Below are positions 8,780-17,910 of a stretch of 64,000 nt of DNA, piece by piece. The translations under genes and the position numbers were made by a program. Position 1 is the first letter of the stretch. Every line of letters starts with the position of its first letter. This stretch comes from a bacterium (GTDB taxonomy: Bacteria; Bacillota; Bacilli; Lactobacillales; Streptococcaceae), in NCBI GenBank assembly GCA_905221455.1, contig CAJNDF010000003.1, positions 154,480 to 218,479 on the forward strand. The letters are read 5' to 3'. Below the pieces are notes generated by a model, which was not told where the DNA came from, did not search any database, and saw only the letters and a program-made list of their open reading frames with translations.

Positions 8780-9529
8780 ATGACGAGATATAAAGCAACT
8801 ATTTCCTATGATGGTTATGCCTTTGCTGGTTTTCAGCGTCAGCCCCATGCGCGGAGCGTTCAGGAAGAAATTGAAAAAACCTTGACTAGATTGAATAAGG
8901 GGCAAGCCATCACTGTTCACGGTGCTGGTAGGACTGATAGTGGGGTTCATGCTTTGGGACAGGTGCTTCATTTTGACTTGCCCTATCAAATGGATGAGGA
9001 AAAACTTCGCTTTGCTCTGGACACCCAGTCCCCTGAAGATATTGATGTGATTTCAATTGAGCTTGTGGCGGATGATTTTCATTGTCGTTATGCCAAGCAC
9101 AGCAAGACCTATGAGTTTATCGTGGATAGGGGTCGTCCTAAAAATCCCATGCGCCGTCACTATGCCACTCACTTTCCTTATCCGCTTGATGTAGAGCGAA
9201 TGCAGGAGGCTGTCAAAAAGCTAGAGGGCACCCACGATTTCACAGGCTTTACAGCTTCTGGAACCAGTGTGGAGGATAAGGTTCGTACTATCACAGAAGC
9301 TAGTCTCAGGGTTGATGAGACAGGACAATTTTTGACCTTTACCTTTTCAGGAAATGGTTTCTTGTATAAACAGATTCGCAATATGGTGGGGACGCTGCTC
9401 AAAATCGGAAATAATCGCATGCCAGTAGAGCAGATTGACCTCATCTTGGAGAAAAAGGACAGGCAACTTGCAGGTCCAACAGCAGCACCGAATGGCTTGT
9501 ATTTAAAGGAGATTCGTTATGAAGAATAA
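8780..9529 (+). CDS. truA: tRNA pseudouridine(38-40) synthase TruA
   Basis: The 249-aa enzyme isomerises uridines 38-40 in the anticodon arm. The catalytic aspartate is Asp53 in [14 protein letters not shown]. The C-terminal core has [14 protein letters not shown] and [12 protein letters not shown], and the length is typical. The start is fixed by conservation of [24 protein letters not shown] lies only two bases before the ATG, too close for a normal ribosome-binding site, and the predicted promoter leaves almost no leader. The next gene overlaps the last 11 bases, so truA heads a three-gene operon with the kinase and the ECF S component. Confidence 0.95.
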   Translation: MTRYKATISYDGYAFAGFQRQPHARSVQEEIEKTLTRLNKGQAITVHGAGRTDSGVHALGQVLHFDLPYQMDEEKLRFALDTQSPEDIDVISIELVADDFHCRYAKHSKTYEFIVDRGRPKNPMRRHYATHFPYPLDVERMQEAVKKLEGTHDFTGFTASGTSVEDKVRTITEASLRVDETGQFLTFTFSGNGFLYKQIRNMVGTLLKIGNNRMPVEQIDLILEKKDRQLAGPTAAPNGLYLKEIRYEE

Positions 9530-10292
9530 TCGTATTTTAGCACTTTCTGGAAATGATATTTTTAGTGGCGGTGGCCTGTCAGCTGATTTGGCTACTTATA
9601 CTTTGAACGGCTTGCATGGCTTTGTAGCAGTGACTTGTTTGACAGCCTTGACAGAAAAGGGATTCGAAGTCTTTCCAACTGAGGATGCCATTTTTCAACA
9701 TGAATTAGATAGTTTGCGTGATGTGGAGTTTGCGGGGATTAAGATTGGTCTTCTCCCTACTGTTAGTGTTGCTGAGAAAGCCTTGGACTTTATCAAACAA
9801 CGTCCAGGAGTGCCTGTGGTATTGGATCCTGTCTTGGTCTGCAAGGAAACGCACGACGTAGCAGTTAGTGAACTCTGCCAAGAATTGATTCGCTTTTTCC
9901 CTCATGTCAGCGTGATTACACCTAACCTCCCAGAAGCAGAATTATTGGCTGGTCAGGAAATTAAAACCTTGGAAGACATGAAAGCTGTAGCGCAGAAATT
10001 ACATGACTTAGGAGCGCCAGCAGTCATTATCAAGGGAGGCAATCGCCTTAGTCAGGACAAGGCTGTAGATGTCTTTTATGACGGACAAACCTTTACAGTC
10101 CTAGAAAATCCTGTCATCCAAGGCCAAAATGCTGGTGCAGGTTGTACCTTTGCCTCTAGTATTGCCAGTCACTTGGTTAAAGGTGATGAACTTTTACCAG
10201 CAGTAGAAAGTTCTAAAGCTTTCGTTTATCGTGCTATTGCACAAGCAGATCAATATGGAGTAAGACAATATGAAGCAAACCAAAACAACTAA
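9519..10292 (+). CDS. Pyridoxine/hydroxymethylpyrimidine kinase (PdxK/ThiD family)
   Basis: This 257-aa ribokinase-superfamily enzyme phosphorylates a vitamin B6 vitamer or the thiamine precursor HMP. Visible motifs are [18 protein letters not shown] (N-terminal substrate region), [29 protein letters not shown] and the anion-hole/catalytic [14 protein letters not shown]. The Cys of GAGC is the usual catalytic residue in the PdxK/ThiD-like subgroup that accepts pyridoxal. It overlaps truA by 11 bp and the ECF gene by 23 bp. Pairing with an ECF S component of the vitamin type suggests an uptake-and-trap salvage unit. I cannot decide between B6 and HMP. Confidence 0.85.
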   Translation: MKNNRILALSGNDIFSGGGLSADLATYTLNGLHGFVAVTCLTALTEKGFEVFPTEDAIFQHELDSLRDVEFAGIKIGLLPTVSVAEKALDFIKQRPGVPVVLDPVLVCKETHDVAVSELCQELIRFFPHVSVITPNLPEAELLAGQEIKTLEDMKAVAQKLHDLGAPAVIIKGGNRLSQDKAVDVFYDGQTFTVLENPVIQGQNAGAGCTFASSIASHLVKGDELLPAVESSKAFVYRAIAQADQYGVRQYEANQNN

Positions 10293-10731
10293 AATCGCCC
10301 TTGTATCCCTCTTAACCGCCCTTTCTGTGGTTCTAGGTTATTTCTTAAAAATCCCAACACCGACAGGTATTCTAACTTTCTTAGATGCGGGTATCTTCTT
10401 TGTGGCCTTTTACTTTGGTAGTAAAGAGGGAGCCGTCGTTGGAGGATTAGCAGGTTTCTTGATTGACCTTTTATCAGGCTATCCTCAGTGGATGTTCTTT
10501 AGCTTGGTCAACCATGGATTGCAAGGATTTTTCGCAGGATTTAAAGGAAAAGCTCAGTGGCTAGGCCTTATCCTAGCAACCATTGTCATGGTAGGAGGCT
10601 ATGCCTTGGGTTCAACTTTGATGAATGGCTGGGCAGCAGCTCTACCAGAAATCCTACCAAATTTCATGCAAAATATAGTAGGGATGATTGTAGGATTTCT
10701 ACTTTGTCAGGCTATTAAGAAGATGAAGTAA
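10270..10731 (+). CDS. ECF transporter S component (vitamin B6/HMP type)
   Basis: The 153-aa protein has five to six predicted membrane helices. It carries features of energy-coupling-factor substrate-binding subunits: ALVSLLTALSVVLGYFLKIPTPTG at the N-terminus, FLDAGIFFVAFYFG, and GAVVGGLAGFLIDLLSGYPQW. It needs the shared EcfAA'T module encoded elsewhere. It overlaps the kinase gene by 23 bp with GGAG before its ATG, so the S component and the kinase are made together. The substrate is likely that of the kinase, a pyridoxine or hydroxymethylpyrimidine compound. Confidence 0.82.
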   Translation: MKQTKTTKIALVSLLTALSVVLGYFLKIPTPTGILTFLDAGIFFVAFYFGSKEGAVVGGLAGFLIDLLSGYPQWMFFSLVNHGLQGFFAGFKGKAQWLGLILATIVMVGGYALGSTLMNGWAAALPEILPNFMQNIVGMIVGFLLCQAIKKMK

Positions 10732-10762
10732 AGAGGCTGTGGAGAAAGTCCTAAAAATCAGA

Positions 10763-10812
10763 AAAAACGCATAGTATCAGGTGTTAAAAAACCTTGATAC
10801 TATGCGTTTTAT
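10763..10812 (+). terminator. SPRITE-like hairpin terminator
   Basis: AAAACGCATAGTATCA pairs with TGATACTATGCGTTTT across a short loop, giving a very stable stem ending in T residues. Near-identical hairpins occur at 43327 and 48291. It resembles the SPRITE class (terminator-like repeats of pneumococcus), by recall. Confidence 0.85.
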
Positions 10813-10825
10813 TGTGGGAAGATTT

Positions 10826-10977
10826 TATACTCTTCGAAAATCTCTTCAAACCTCGTCAACGTCGCCTTGCCGTATATATGTGACTGACTTCGTCAGTCTT
10901 ATCTACAACCTCAAAACAGTGTTTTGAGCAACCTGCGGCTAGTTTCCTAGTTTGCTCTTTGATTTTCATTGAGTATT
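10826..10977. repeat. BOX element (boxA-boxC)
   Basis: Typical BOX termini (TATACTCTTCGAAAATC and GATTTTCATTGAGTATTA) surround a boxA and boxC without boxB. It lies in the convergent gap between the ECF S gene and pepQ. Confidence 0.92.
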
Positions 10978-10986
10978 AGATGAATA

Positions 10987-12069
10987 TTAATCAAAATAAA
11001 GCAAGTCTTTGCTGGTGCTTGTAAAGAGGTCAAAGCCATCCTTGGTAACAACACCGCAGTCTTCGATACGGACACCGACTTTACCAGGGATATAGATACC
11101 TGGTTCAACAGAGAAGCACATGCCTTCTTCGATGACCATGTCGTTTCCTTCCATGATAGATGGGAATTCATGAACATCCATACCGATACCGTGACCGAGA
11201 CGGTGGTTGAAGTACTCACCGTAACCAGCTTTTTCGATGACCTCACGGGCAGCGCGATCCACTTCATGGGCAGTCACACCTGGCTTAATAAAGTCAAGAG
11301 CAGCTTGTTGGGCTTCAAGAGTCAAGTTGTAAATATCTTTCTTGAATTGGTCAGGTTTACCGACAGCGACTGTACGAGTCATGTCTGATGCGTAACCGTT
11401 GACTAGAACACCAAGGTCAAATAGGAGAAGAGCATCATTTTCAACCTTATTCGCTGCTGGGATGCCGTGTGGATTTGCAGCATTATCGCCAGTCAAGACC
11501 ATGGTATCAAAGCTCATTTCATAACCTTCACGTTTCATGGCAAAGTCAATTTGTGCGATAATATCTGTCTCGGTCTTATCAAGAGAAATATTGTCAAAAC
11601 CAACATTGACAGCCTTGTCCGCATAGAGACCTGCAACCATCATTTTTTGCACTTCGTCAGCTGATTTGATGAGGCGCATGCGTTGGATACGAGGAGTGAG
11701 GTTTTCAAACTCAGCAGTTTCAAAGACTGTTTTCAAGCCATGGTATTTGGTCAAAATGAGATTGTCAAACTCAACAGCAACGCGTTTGAAGTCGTGCTGT
11801 GGAAGAGCATGTTTCATTTTTTGCCATGGATTTTCAGAATCCACATAGCCGACAACTGGGAAGGAAACGGTGCTGCTTGCACGCTCCACTTCAAGGGCTG
11901 GGACAAAGAGGAGGGGTTCCTGATTTGCTAGAACAAAAAGGAACATTTGGCGCTCATGGGGATCACTGTAAAAGCCAGTGAGGTAATTGATTGTGACGGG
12001 GTCAGATACGACAGCGACGTCTAGTTTTTCTGATTCAAGATATGTTACGATTTGTTGTAATTTAGACAT
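10987..12069 (-). CDS. pepQ: Xaa-Pro dipeptidase/aminopeptidase, M24 family (PepQ-like)
   Basis: The 360-aa protein has a creatinase-like N-domain (residues 1-130) and a pita-bread M24B metallopeptidase domain. The five metal ligands are visible: the two Asp in LLFDLGVLVNGYASDMTR, His in HRLGHGIGMDVHE, and Glu in VEPGIYIP and VRIEDCG. It removes residues N-terminal to proline from peptides in the cytosol. PepQ and PepP cannot be separated with certainty from sequence alone, but the 360-aa length and close likeness to the pneumococcal proline dipeptidase favour PepQ. It stands alone, and a BOX element lies right after its stop. Confidence 0.88.
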   Translation of the reverse strand: MSKLQQIVTYLESEKLDVAVVSDPVTINYLTGFYSDPHERQMFLFVLANQEPLLFVPALEVERASSTVSFPVVGYVDSENPWQKMKHALPQHDFKRVAVEFDNLILTKYHGLKTVFETAEFENLTPRIQRMRLIKSADEVQKMMVAGLYADKAVNVGFDNISLDKTETDIIAQIDFAMKREGYEMSFDTMVLTGDNAANPHGIPAANKVENDALLLFDLGVLVNGYASDMTRTVAVGKPDQFKKDIYNLTLEAQQAALDFIKPGVTAHEVDRAAREVIEKAGYGEYFNHRLGHGIGMDVHEFPSIMEGNDMVIEEGMCFSVEPGIYIPGKVGVRIEDCGVVTKDGFDLFTSTSKDLLYFD

Positions 12070-12145
12070 ATGCTACCTTCTTTCTACCCCTCTATTTTGG
12101 CAAAAAAAGAGAGAAAATGCAAGGGAGAAGGGTAAAAGAAAAGAC

Positions 12146-12174
12146 AAAAAAACTCCGACAAGATAGCGGAGTTC
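12146..12174 (-). terminator. Intrinsic terminator after gatD
   Basis: AACTCCG (12151-12157) pairs with CGGAGTT (12167-12173). On the minus strand the stem is followed by a long T run. Confidence 0.82.
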
Positions 12175-12195
12175 TTTGATATGGTTTTCCTTGGT

Positions 12196-12978
12196 TTAAG
12201 AAAAGTCAGCCTTGCTTTTCACGTCGCTGTATTCTTCAGCGATTTCTTGGCTGAGAATGTCCTCATAGGCAGGGAGTTGGATGTCCTGACCATATTTCTT
12301 CTTGAGGGCAGTAGTGACCAGGCGATAGGCCAGATTAGCATTACGAGAGAGGATAGGTCCGTGGAAGTAAGAACCAAAGACATTCTTATAATGAACCCCT
12401 TCGCCGACCTTTTCTTCGTTATTTCCATTTCCATAGACAACCTGTCCCAGCGGTTTTTGGTCGTCAGAGAGGAAGGTACGGCCTTGGTGATTTTCAAATC
12501 CATAGTAGGTTTCATCGAAATCTTCATTGTGAATCTTGATGTCACCGATAAAGCGGTTATTGGTCTGGTTGAGGGTGTAGTGGCCCATGACGCCTAAACC
12601 TTCGATACGTCTCCCAGAAGCCTCAACATAATATTGGCCCAATAGTTGGAAACCACCGCAGATAGCGAGAACCACACCGTCGTTTTGGATGTAGTTGTCA
12701 ATGCTCTCTTTTTTAGCAGGTAGGTCGTCTGCAATAATACTTTGTTCAAAGTCTTGACCGCCACCGAAAAAGGCGATGTCGTAGTGATTTTCATCAAAAT
12801 CATCATGAAGTGAAACGATGTCAACCGTCACATGGGCTCCCAGTTTTTCAGCCACATACTTGAGCATGAGGATGTTTCCATTGTCCCCGTAGGTATTCAT
12901 GAGGTTTCCGTAGAGGTGGGCAATGTTGAGCTGATATGGGTAATTGCCATCCTTTGAGGAAAGTGAAGTATAAACCAT
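12196..12978 (-). CDS. gatD: Lipid II isoglutaminyl synthase, glutaminase subunit GatD
   Basis: This 260-aa class I glutamine amidotransferase releases ammonia from glutamine for MurT. The nucleophile cysteine sits in [12 protein letters not shown] (near residue 107). The preceding [11 protein letters not shown] and the histidine in [14 protein letters not shown] also match GatD. Its start codon shares one base with the stop of murT, so the two subunits are translated in tandem. The complex amidates the D-Glu of the lipid II stem peptide to D-isoglutamine at the cytoplasmic membrane, a step needed for efficient transpeptidation and beta-lactam resistance in pneumococcus. Confidence 0.93.
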   Translation of the reverse strand: MVYTSLSSKDGNYPYQLNIAHLYGNLMNTYGDNGNILMLKYVAEKLGAHVTVDIVSLHDDFDENHYDIAFFGGGQDFEQSIIADDLPAKKESIDNYIQNDGVVLAICGGFQLLGQYYVEASGRRIEGLGVMGHYTLNQTNNRFIGDIKIHNEDFDETYYGFENHQGRTFLSDDQKPLGQVVYGNGNNEEKVGEGVHYKNVFGSYFHGPILSRNANLAYRLVTTALKKKYGQDIQLPAYEDILSQEIAEEYSDVKSKADFS

Positions 12979-14321
12979 TAGTTCATCTCCTTTCTAACAA
13001 TCTGACGACTAGCCAGCAGTTCGCGGAATTCCAGCATAGCAGTATAGGTAGCCAGGATATAGGCATGCTTACAGTTTTGATTCTCAATAGTCTTAAGAAC
13101 TTGCTCCAGACTACTTGTCTCAGTGATTTTCTCAGCTGGATAGCCTGTCACTCGGAGACGACGTGCAATTTCAGAATGGCGAACACCGCCAGCGTTGATT
13201 TCGGGAATGTCCATGTCAGTGATTTGTTCAAAATCAGCATCCCAGATCCAGCTTGTATCAATTCCGTCTGCATAGTTGGCATTTAGGAGAACAGATAGAC
13301 TAAATGGATAAGGTGCTAGTTTAATCATCTCGATAGCTTGGGTAGCGCCGACTGGATTTTTAATCAAGACAAGGGTGCATTCTTTATCGCCGATATGGAA
13401 GGTTTCTTGGCGTCCAAAGACAGCACGGCTCTTGTCAAATCCTTGCTTGATGAGTTGGGAATCGGCACCGAGAAAATGGGCGATGGCAACCGCAGCTAGG
13501 GCGTTGTAGATATTGTAGAGTCCACCGATTTGGATACCGTATTCTTGGCCGTCGATGACAAAGCGAGAGCGATTGTTGGTCAACTCAACTAGTTCTGTCA
13601 AGCGATAGTCCAGATCAGGACGTTTACATCCGCAGCCTTCACAGATATAGGCACCCAAGTTTGCATAAGTATTGTGCTCATATTTGAGGATGCTTTGACA
13701 GTCAGGACACAGAATACCTTCGGTATTGTAGTGAGCCAGTTTGGCTGGTCCTTTTTCCAAGTCAAAACCAAAATACTCTACAGGATTTGGAATAGCTGGT
13801 TTGTAGAAGAGCGGACTGTCACCATTGAGGAGAACAGTAGCCGTAGGCACCTTACGGATGGCATCCAAAATCATCTTATAAGTTGTGTAAATCTCACCAT
13901 AGCGGTCCATCTGGTCACGGAAGATATTCGTGATGACAAAAAGGCTTGGCTGGATATAGTCACAGATACGAGATAGACTGGCTTCGTCGATTTCTAGGAC
14001 GGCAATATTTTTCCCAGTTTTAGAAGATTTGGCTGTTAAGAAGGTTGTTGCAATCCCTGTAATCATGTTGGCACCGCTTGGGTTGGTCAGAACCTGACCA
14101 TAAACCTCTTTTAAAATGCCGACAGTGAGGGCAGTTGTCAGAGTTTTTCCATTGGTTCCAGTGACCACGACAATCTCGTAGTTCTTAGCTAGATTTTGTA
14201 AAATATCTTTATCAAATTGAAGGGCAAGTTTTCCTGGGAGCGTACTTCCATGGCCAAGACGGCTTAAAACGAAGTGGGAAGAACGCCCAGCAAGAAGGCC
14301 CAAAGTAGTTTTTAAGTTCAT
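12978..14321 (-). CDS. murT: Lipid II isoglutaminyl synthase, Mur-ligase subunit MurT
   Basis: The 447-aa protein is a Mur-ligase homologue with the ATP P-loop [15 protein letters not shown] (near residue 55). A ribbon of four cysteines (CPDC and CEGCGC) is inserted in the central domain, and a DUF1727 C-terminal domain follows. The Cys4 ribbon is typical of MurT and binds zinc. MurT activates the D-Glu carboxylate of lipid II with ATP and accepts ammonia channelled from GatD. It is the first gene of the murT-gatD operon; no promoter of high quality was identified upstream. Some MurT annotations call it a DUF1727 protein. Confidence 0.93.
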   Translation of the reverse strand: MNLKTTLGLLAGRSSHFVLSRLGHGSTLPGKLALQFDKDILQNLAKNYEIVVVTGTNGKTLTTALTVGILKEVYGQVLTNPSGANMITGIATTFLTAKSSKTGKNIAVLEIDEASLSRICDYIQPSLFVITNIFRDQMDRYGEIYTTYKMILDAIRKVPTATVLLNGDSPLFYKPAIPNPVEYFGFDLEKGPAKLAHYNTEGILCPDCQSILKYEHNTYANLGAYICEGCGCKRPDLDYRLTELVELTNNRSRFVIDGQEYGIQIGGLYNIYNALAAVAIAHFLGADSQLIKQGFDKSRAVFGRQETFHIGDKECTLVLIKNPVGATQAIEMIKLAPYPFSLSVLLNANYADGIDTSWIWDADFEQITDMDIPEINAGGVRHSEIARRLRVTGYPAEKITETSSLEQVLKTIENQNCKHAYILATYTAMLEFRELLASRQIVRKEMN

Positions 14322-14374
14322 GTTTCTATTATATCACAAAAGAGGGAAAAGACAGATTTGAGATTTCGCAGAAG

Positions 14375-14398
14375 CAAAAACAGCCCAAAGAGGGCTGT
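14375..14398 (-). terminator. Intrinsic terminator after har
   Basis: ACAGCCC and GGGCTGT form a 7-bp stem with a 5-base loop. On the minus strand it ends in TTTTTG. Confidence 0.75.
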
Positions 14399-14419
14399 CA
14401 GTTAAGGTGAGACTTTAAC

Positions 14420-15736
14420 TTAAATCGCAAACAAGTCATTTAAGTTCTCAGCCAAGGTTGGGTGAGTGAAGATTTGTTTTGTGAAGTAAGTGTAAGGAAT
14501 CTTGTTGTCCATAGCAACAGTGATGATGTTGATGATTTCTTGAGAACCTTCTGAGAAGATGCTTGCTCCAAGAATTTCTTTTGTTTCAGTATTAACTACA
14601 GCTTTGAAAGCTCCGCGAAGGTCTCCATTTACATGACCACGAGGCATTGCTGCAACAGGGATTTCTTTCACAGCGTATGGAAGTTTCAAATCAGCCGCTT
14701 GGCTTTCAGTCAAACCAACTTGTGAAAGTGCAGGTGTGATGAACATAGTGTTTGGTACATTGAGACGGTCTTCAAGTGTGTAGCTGCCATCTCCAGCAAG
14801 GTAGCTGTAAACAACACGGAAGTCATCAAGTGAAATGTAAGTAAATTGAAGACCACCGTTGACATCTCCAACTGCAAAGACACCAGGAACGTTTGTTTGA
14901 CAATGTTTGTCTACTTTAATAGCGCCACGTTCAGTAAGTTCAATATCTGTATTTTCAAGTTGAAGTGGTTCTACATTTGGTTTACGTCCAGTTGCGTAGA
15001 GAAGAGCATCGAAACGGAAAGTTTCGTTCTCAGTTACGACAAGGACTTGGTCATCGTCGTTTTTGATTTCAGTAGTACGGATGTTTTGAAGCAATTCAAT
15101 GCCGTCTTCTTCCATGTATTGTTTAGCAAGAGCTGCGATGGAAGGTTCTGCACGAGGTAGGAAAGTATCCAAGGCATCTAGGACTGTAACCTTGCTTCCA
15201 AGTTTGTTGTAAAGACCAGCAAATTCAAGACCGATGTTTCCGCCACCAAGAACACCAAGTTTTTCAGGCAATTTGTCCAAGTTTTGGATACCTGTTGAGT
15301 CAAAGACGTTTTTACTTGTAGCAAGTCCAGGGATTGGCAAGACGTTTGAAACAGCACCAGTGTTGATGACGATAGTTTCAGCAGTCAGTTCTTGTTTTTC
15401 ATCACCAGCTTGGATTTCGATGACTTTATTTGAAAGGAAGTGAGCTTCCGCATCAAAGATATCGACACCTGTACCAGCAACAGTCGCATAGTTTTTACCG
15501 TTAAGGCGACCAGTGATCGTGTTTTTGGTAGCAATCACTTCTTCAAAAGACAAGTCTTTCTCAGCAGCAACTAGCAAAGTTTTAGTTGGGATACAACCAA
15601 TGTTGATACAAGTTCCACCGTACATAGCTTTGCTACGTTCAACGAGGGCAACTTTTTTGCCAGCTGAAGCCAATTTACCAGCTAGTGTTTTACCAGCTTT
15701 ACCAAATCCGATAACGATTAAATCATAAGTTAACAT
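14420..15736 (-). CDS. har: Pyridine nucleotide-disulfide oxidoreductase, Har/RclA type
   Basis: The 438-aa flavoprotein has the FAD motif VIGFGKAGKTLAG, a redox-active CxxxxC pair at Cys43 and Cys48 (GGTCINIGCIPTK), the NAD(P)H motif GVLGGGNIGLEFAG and the FAD motif GVFAVGDVNGG. The dimerisation domain carries FTHPTLAEN. It is the close likeness of the pneumococcal protein shown to be hypothiocyanous acid reductase (Har), homologous to E. coli RclA. It would detoxify the HOSCN made by lactoperoxidase in saliva and airways. AGGAGG stands before the ATG. Older annotations call it mercuric reductase-like or Lpd-like, but the metal-binding mercuric reductase residues are absent. Confidence 0.82.
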   Translation of the reverse strand: MLTYDLIVIGFGKAGKTLAGKLASAGKKVALVERSKAMYGGTCINIGCIPTKTLLVAAEKDLSFEEVIATKNTITGRLNGKNYATVAGTGVDIFDAEAHFLSNKVIEIQAGDEKQELTAETIVINTGAVSNVLPIPGLATSKNVFDSTGIQNLDKLPEKLGVLGGGNIGLEFAGLYNKLGSKVTVLDALDTFLPRAEPSIAALAKQYMEEDGIELLQNIRTTEIKNDDDQVLVVTENETFRFDALLYATGRKPNVEPLQLENTDIELTERGAIKVDKHCQTNVPGVFAVGDVNGGLQFTYISLDDFRVVYSYLAGDGSYTLEDRLNVPNTMFITPALSQVGLTESQAADLKLPYAVKEIPVAAMPRGHVNGDLRGAFKAVVNTETKEILGASIFSEGSQEIINIITVAMDNKIPYTYFTKQIFTHPTLAENLNDLFAI

Positions 15737-15899
15737 TTATCTTCCTCCTATTTCGAATTTCATTCTAGCACAAGAAAAAAACTTTTGCACAATTCTGCTA
15801 CGCTTTAAAAAAGTTAATGAAATAGTGGAAATTTTAGCTTCATTTTCTAAGGAAAGATGTCAGAAAATAGAGAATTATCAAAAAATTCCGTAAATACAC

Positions 15900-15936
15900 T
15901 TGTCTTTATCGTAATTTTATGTTATATTATCTAACA
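15900..15936 (+). promoter_or_regulatory. amtB promoter with GlnR box over the -10
   Basis: TTGTCT (15900-15905) and TATATT (15923-15928) have a 17-bp spacer. TGTTATATTATCTAACA (15920-15936) matches the GlnR/TnrA consensus TGTNAN7TNACA exactly and covers the -10, the position expected for repression under nitrogen excess. Confidence 0.82.
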
Positions 15937-15965
15937 CAAAATAAATTATGAATTGGAGTGGTTTC

Positions 15966-17201
15966 ATGGATACAGGTAGTAGTGCCTTTATATTGATTTG
16001 TTCAGCCATGGTTTGTTTGATGACACCGGCCTTGGCCTTCTTCTATGGTGGGCTAGGACGTCGTAAGAATGTTATCAATACCATGATGATGTCTGTTCTT
16101 CCCTTAGCTATAGCTTCTCTCTTGTGGATTGTTGCTGGCTACTCGCTTTCTTTTGGCGGTCATGGGAATTTCTTCGGTAATTTTAGTCACCTTTTTTTAA
16201 ATGGTGTGTCTGAAACGGCCTCAAGCCGTGGTCTAACCATTCCTGATATGCTGTTTGCTGCTTTCCAGATGATGTTTTCAATTATCTGTGTGGCGATTTT
16301 GACGGGTTCAGTGGTAGGAAGGATGCGCTTTACACCTTTAGCCATCTTTGTTGTCTTTTGGTTACTTCTTGTCTACTATCCATTTGCACATATGGTTTGG
16401 GACGAAGGGCTCCTTGCTAAATGGGGGACAATTGACTTCGCAGGTGGTGATGTGGTTCATATTACCTCGGGTGTATCGGCTTTGGTTCTAGCCATCGTTG
16501 TTGGTAAACGTCGTGATTTTGGCATTTTAGAACACCGTCCTCATAATGTTCCTTTTGTCCTATTGGGAGCGGGTCTCTTATGGTTTGGTTGGTTTGGTTT
16601 CAATGCAGGATCAGCCTTGGCTGCTAATGGCTTGGCAGTTCACGCGCTAGTAACCACCCATGTTTCAGCAGCTGCATCCATGTTTTCATGGCTAGCTCTT
16701 GAAAAATATGTGACAGGTCATCCCTCTTTGGTCGGTGGTTCGACTGGGTTAGTGGCCGGACTTGTTGCCATCACACCTGGAGCAGGTTTTGTTTCAATTT
16801 GGAGTGCCATTCTAATTGGTCTTATGGTTAGTCCGATTTGTTTCTATGCTATTTCAGTCTTGAAGAAGCGTTTTGCCTATGATGATGCTTTGGATGCTTT
16901 TGGTTGCCATGGTGTCGGAGGCATCTTTGGTGGTTTGGCTACTGCGATTTTTACGACACCAGATTTAGCCCTAGATAAGGCCAATATTGGCTTGATTTAT
17001 GGAAAGGCCCATCTGTTTATTGTGACCATCTTGGCTATTATCTTTACAGCTATTTGGTCTGCTCTTGTGACCTATGGTATTATTAAAGTAATTGCTCATT
17101 ATATGCCTTTACGTGTTAGTGACCGTGATGAGGCTATTGGTCTTGATGACTGTGAACACAAGGAAACAGCCTACCCAACCTTTATGGGTATGGATTCGTA
17201 G
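15966..17201 (+). CDS. amtB: Ammonium transporter AmtB/NrgA
   Basis: The 411-aa protein has about eleven membrane helices and the Amt signatures: [12 protein letters not shown] near the N-terminus, [14 protein letters not shown] with a pore His environment, and [18 protein letters not shown] with the twin-His region. It conducts ammonium into the cell when nitrogen is scarce. I chose the ATG at 15966 because GGAG lies 7 bases before it. An in-frame ATG at 15948 has no ribosome-binding site. The P-II gene follows 10 bases downstream, the classic amtB-glnK pair in which GlnK gates the channel. Confidence 0.93.
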   Translation: MDTGSSAFILICSAMVCLMTPALAFFYGGLGRRKNVINTMMMSVLPLAIASLLWIVAGYSLSFGGHGNFFGNFSHLFLNGVSETASSRGLTIPDMLFAAFQMMFSIICVAILTGSVVGRMRFTPLAIFVVFWLLLVYYPFAHMVWDEGLLAKWGTIDFAGGDVVHITSGVSALVLAIVVGKRRDFGILEHRPHNVPFVLLGAGLLWFGWFGFNAGSALAANGLAVHALVTTHVSAAASMFSWLALEKYVTGHPSLVGGSTGLVAGLVAITPGAGFVSIWSAILIGLMVSPICFYAISVLKKRFAYDDALDAFGCHGVGGIFGGLATAIFTTPDLALDKANIGLIYGKAHLFIVTILAIIFTAIWSALVTYGIIKVIAHYMPLRVSDRDEAIGLDDCEHKETAYPTFMGMDS

Positions 17202-17211
17202 GAGGATACTG

Positions 17212-17553
17212 ATGAAAAAAATAGAAGCGATTATTCGTTCGGATAAATTGGAAGATTTGAAAAATGCCTTGACTGGTAGTGGTTTGGCCAAAGGGATGAC
17301 TGTGAGTCAAGTACTAGGTTACGGTAATCAACGTGGCTTTGCAGAGTTTGTTCGTGGACAGCGCATTGTTCCCACCTTATTAGCTAAGGTTAAGGTTGAA
17401 ATTGTAGTTAAGGATATGGCAGTTGACGAAGTTGTTGATGCCATTCGGAGCGCCGTGGCGACAGGAGAAGTTGGTGATGGGAAGATTTTTATTGTTCCTA
17501 TTGATGATGTTGTCCGCATTCGTACTGGTGAACGTGGTGGAGACGCCATTTAA
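17212..17553 (+). CDS. glnK: P-II nitrogen regulatory protein GlnK
   Basis: This 113-aa P-II protein has the usual trimer fold motifs: [40 protein letters not shown], and the C-terminal [26 protein letters not shown] that binds ATP/ADP. It senses ADP/ATP and 2-oxoglutarate and blocks AmtB. The T-loop reads EFVRG where E. coli GlnB/GlnK has ELYRG, so the uridylylated tyrosine (Tyr51) is a valine. Regulation must rely on ligand binding alone. A strong AGGAGG precedes the ATG. The ORF is open further upstream inside amtB, which is not used. Confidence 0.93.
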   Translation: MKKIEAIIRSDKLEDLKNALTGSGLAKGMTVSQVLGYGNQRGFAEFVRGQRIVPTLLAKVKVEIVVKDMAVDEVVDAIRSAVATGEVGDGKIFIVPIDDVVRIRTGERGGDAI

Positions 17554-17560
17554 TATAATG

Positions 17561-17592
17561 AAGGCTTAAACCAGTTGGTTTGGGTCTTTTTT
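17561..17592 (+). terminator. Intrinsic terminator after glnK
   Basis: A 12-bp stem (with G-T pairs) around the loop AGTT is centred at 17573-17576 and followed by TTTTTT. Confidence 0.8.
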
Positions 17593-17643
17593 AGTGAATT
17601 TTGATATACTTAGAGGAGTTAGTATGATTGAGGGGGTGACCGA

Positions 17644-17763
17644 TTGGCGAAAGGAAAAAAGAAAAGCAAGTCGAAAGCTAGACTGAAAGTTCTAAGGAAA
17701 ATCGTTTACATGACTTTATCGACGGATTTAACTATCTTTTGCTCTGGTCTTGTGTTATACTAG
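17644..17763 (+). CDS. Possible 39-aa basic/hydrophobic small protein (TTG start)
   Basis: In the gap between glnK and cshA an ORF starts at TTG 17644, preceded by GAGGGGG at 8 bases. The predicted peptide is strongly basic (AKGKKKSKSKARLKVLRK) and then hydrophobic, ending at TAG 17761. A second option is an ATG at 17624 in another frame (20 aa) with AGGAG before it. I do not recognise either product. The composition is protein-like, but the region also carries the cshA leader promoter, so this could be chance. Confidence 0.3.
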   Translation: MAKGKKKSKSKARLKVLRKIVYMTLSTDLTIFCSGLVLY

Positions 17764-17910
17764 ATAGGTTGCAAAGAAAACAGTACTTTTCTTTTGTGGA
17801 GAAGAAGCAACACGATTTTGTATCCAGTATATGAAAATACGTCATAAAAAGAAAAGTATAAATTAAGCCCTATAGGGTGGCTTCGCACCACCTTTAGAAA
17901 GAAGAATAAC
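17753..17910 (+). promoter_or_regulatory. Extended -10 and structured leader of cshA
   Basis: TGTTATACT (17753-17761) is an extended -10. The following leader of about 140 nt has an A/T-rich hairpin near 17770-17795 and a second hairpin GGTGG/CCACC at about 17877-17893, just upstream of the GTG start. Long structured leaders are common for cold-responsive RNA helicases. Function is inferred. Confidence 0.4.

Noticed and set aside
12181..12597. 138-aa plus-strand ORF opposite gatD
   Set aside because: It is the antisense of a well-conserved gene and has no ribosome-binding site or family likeness.
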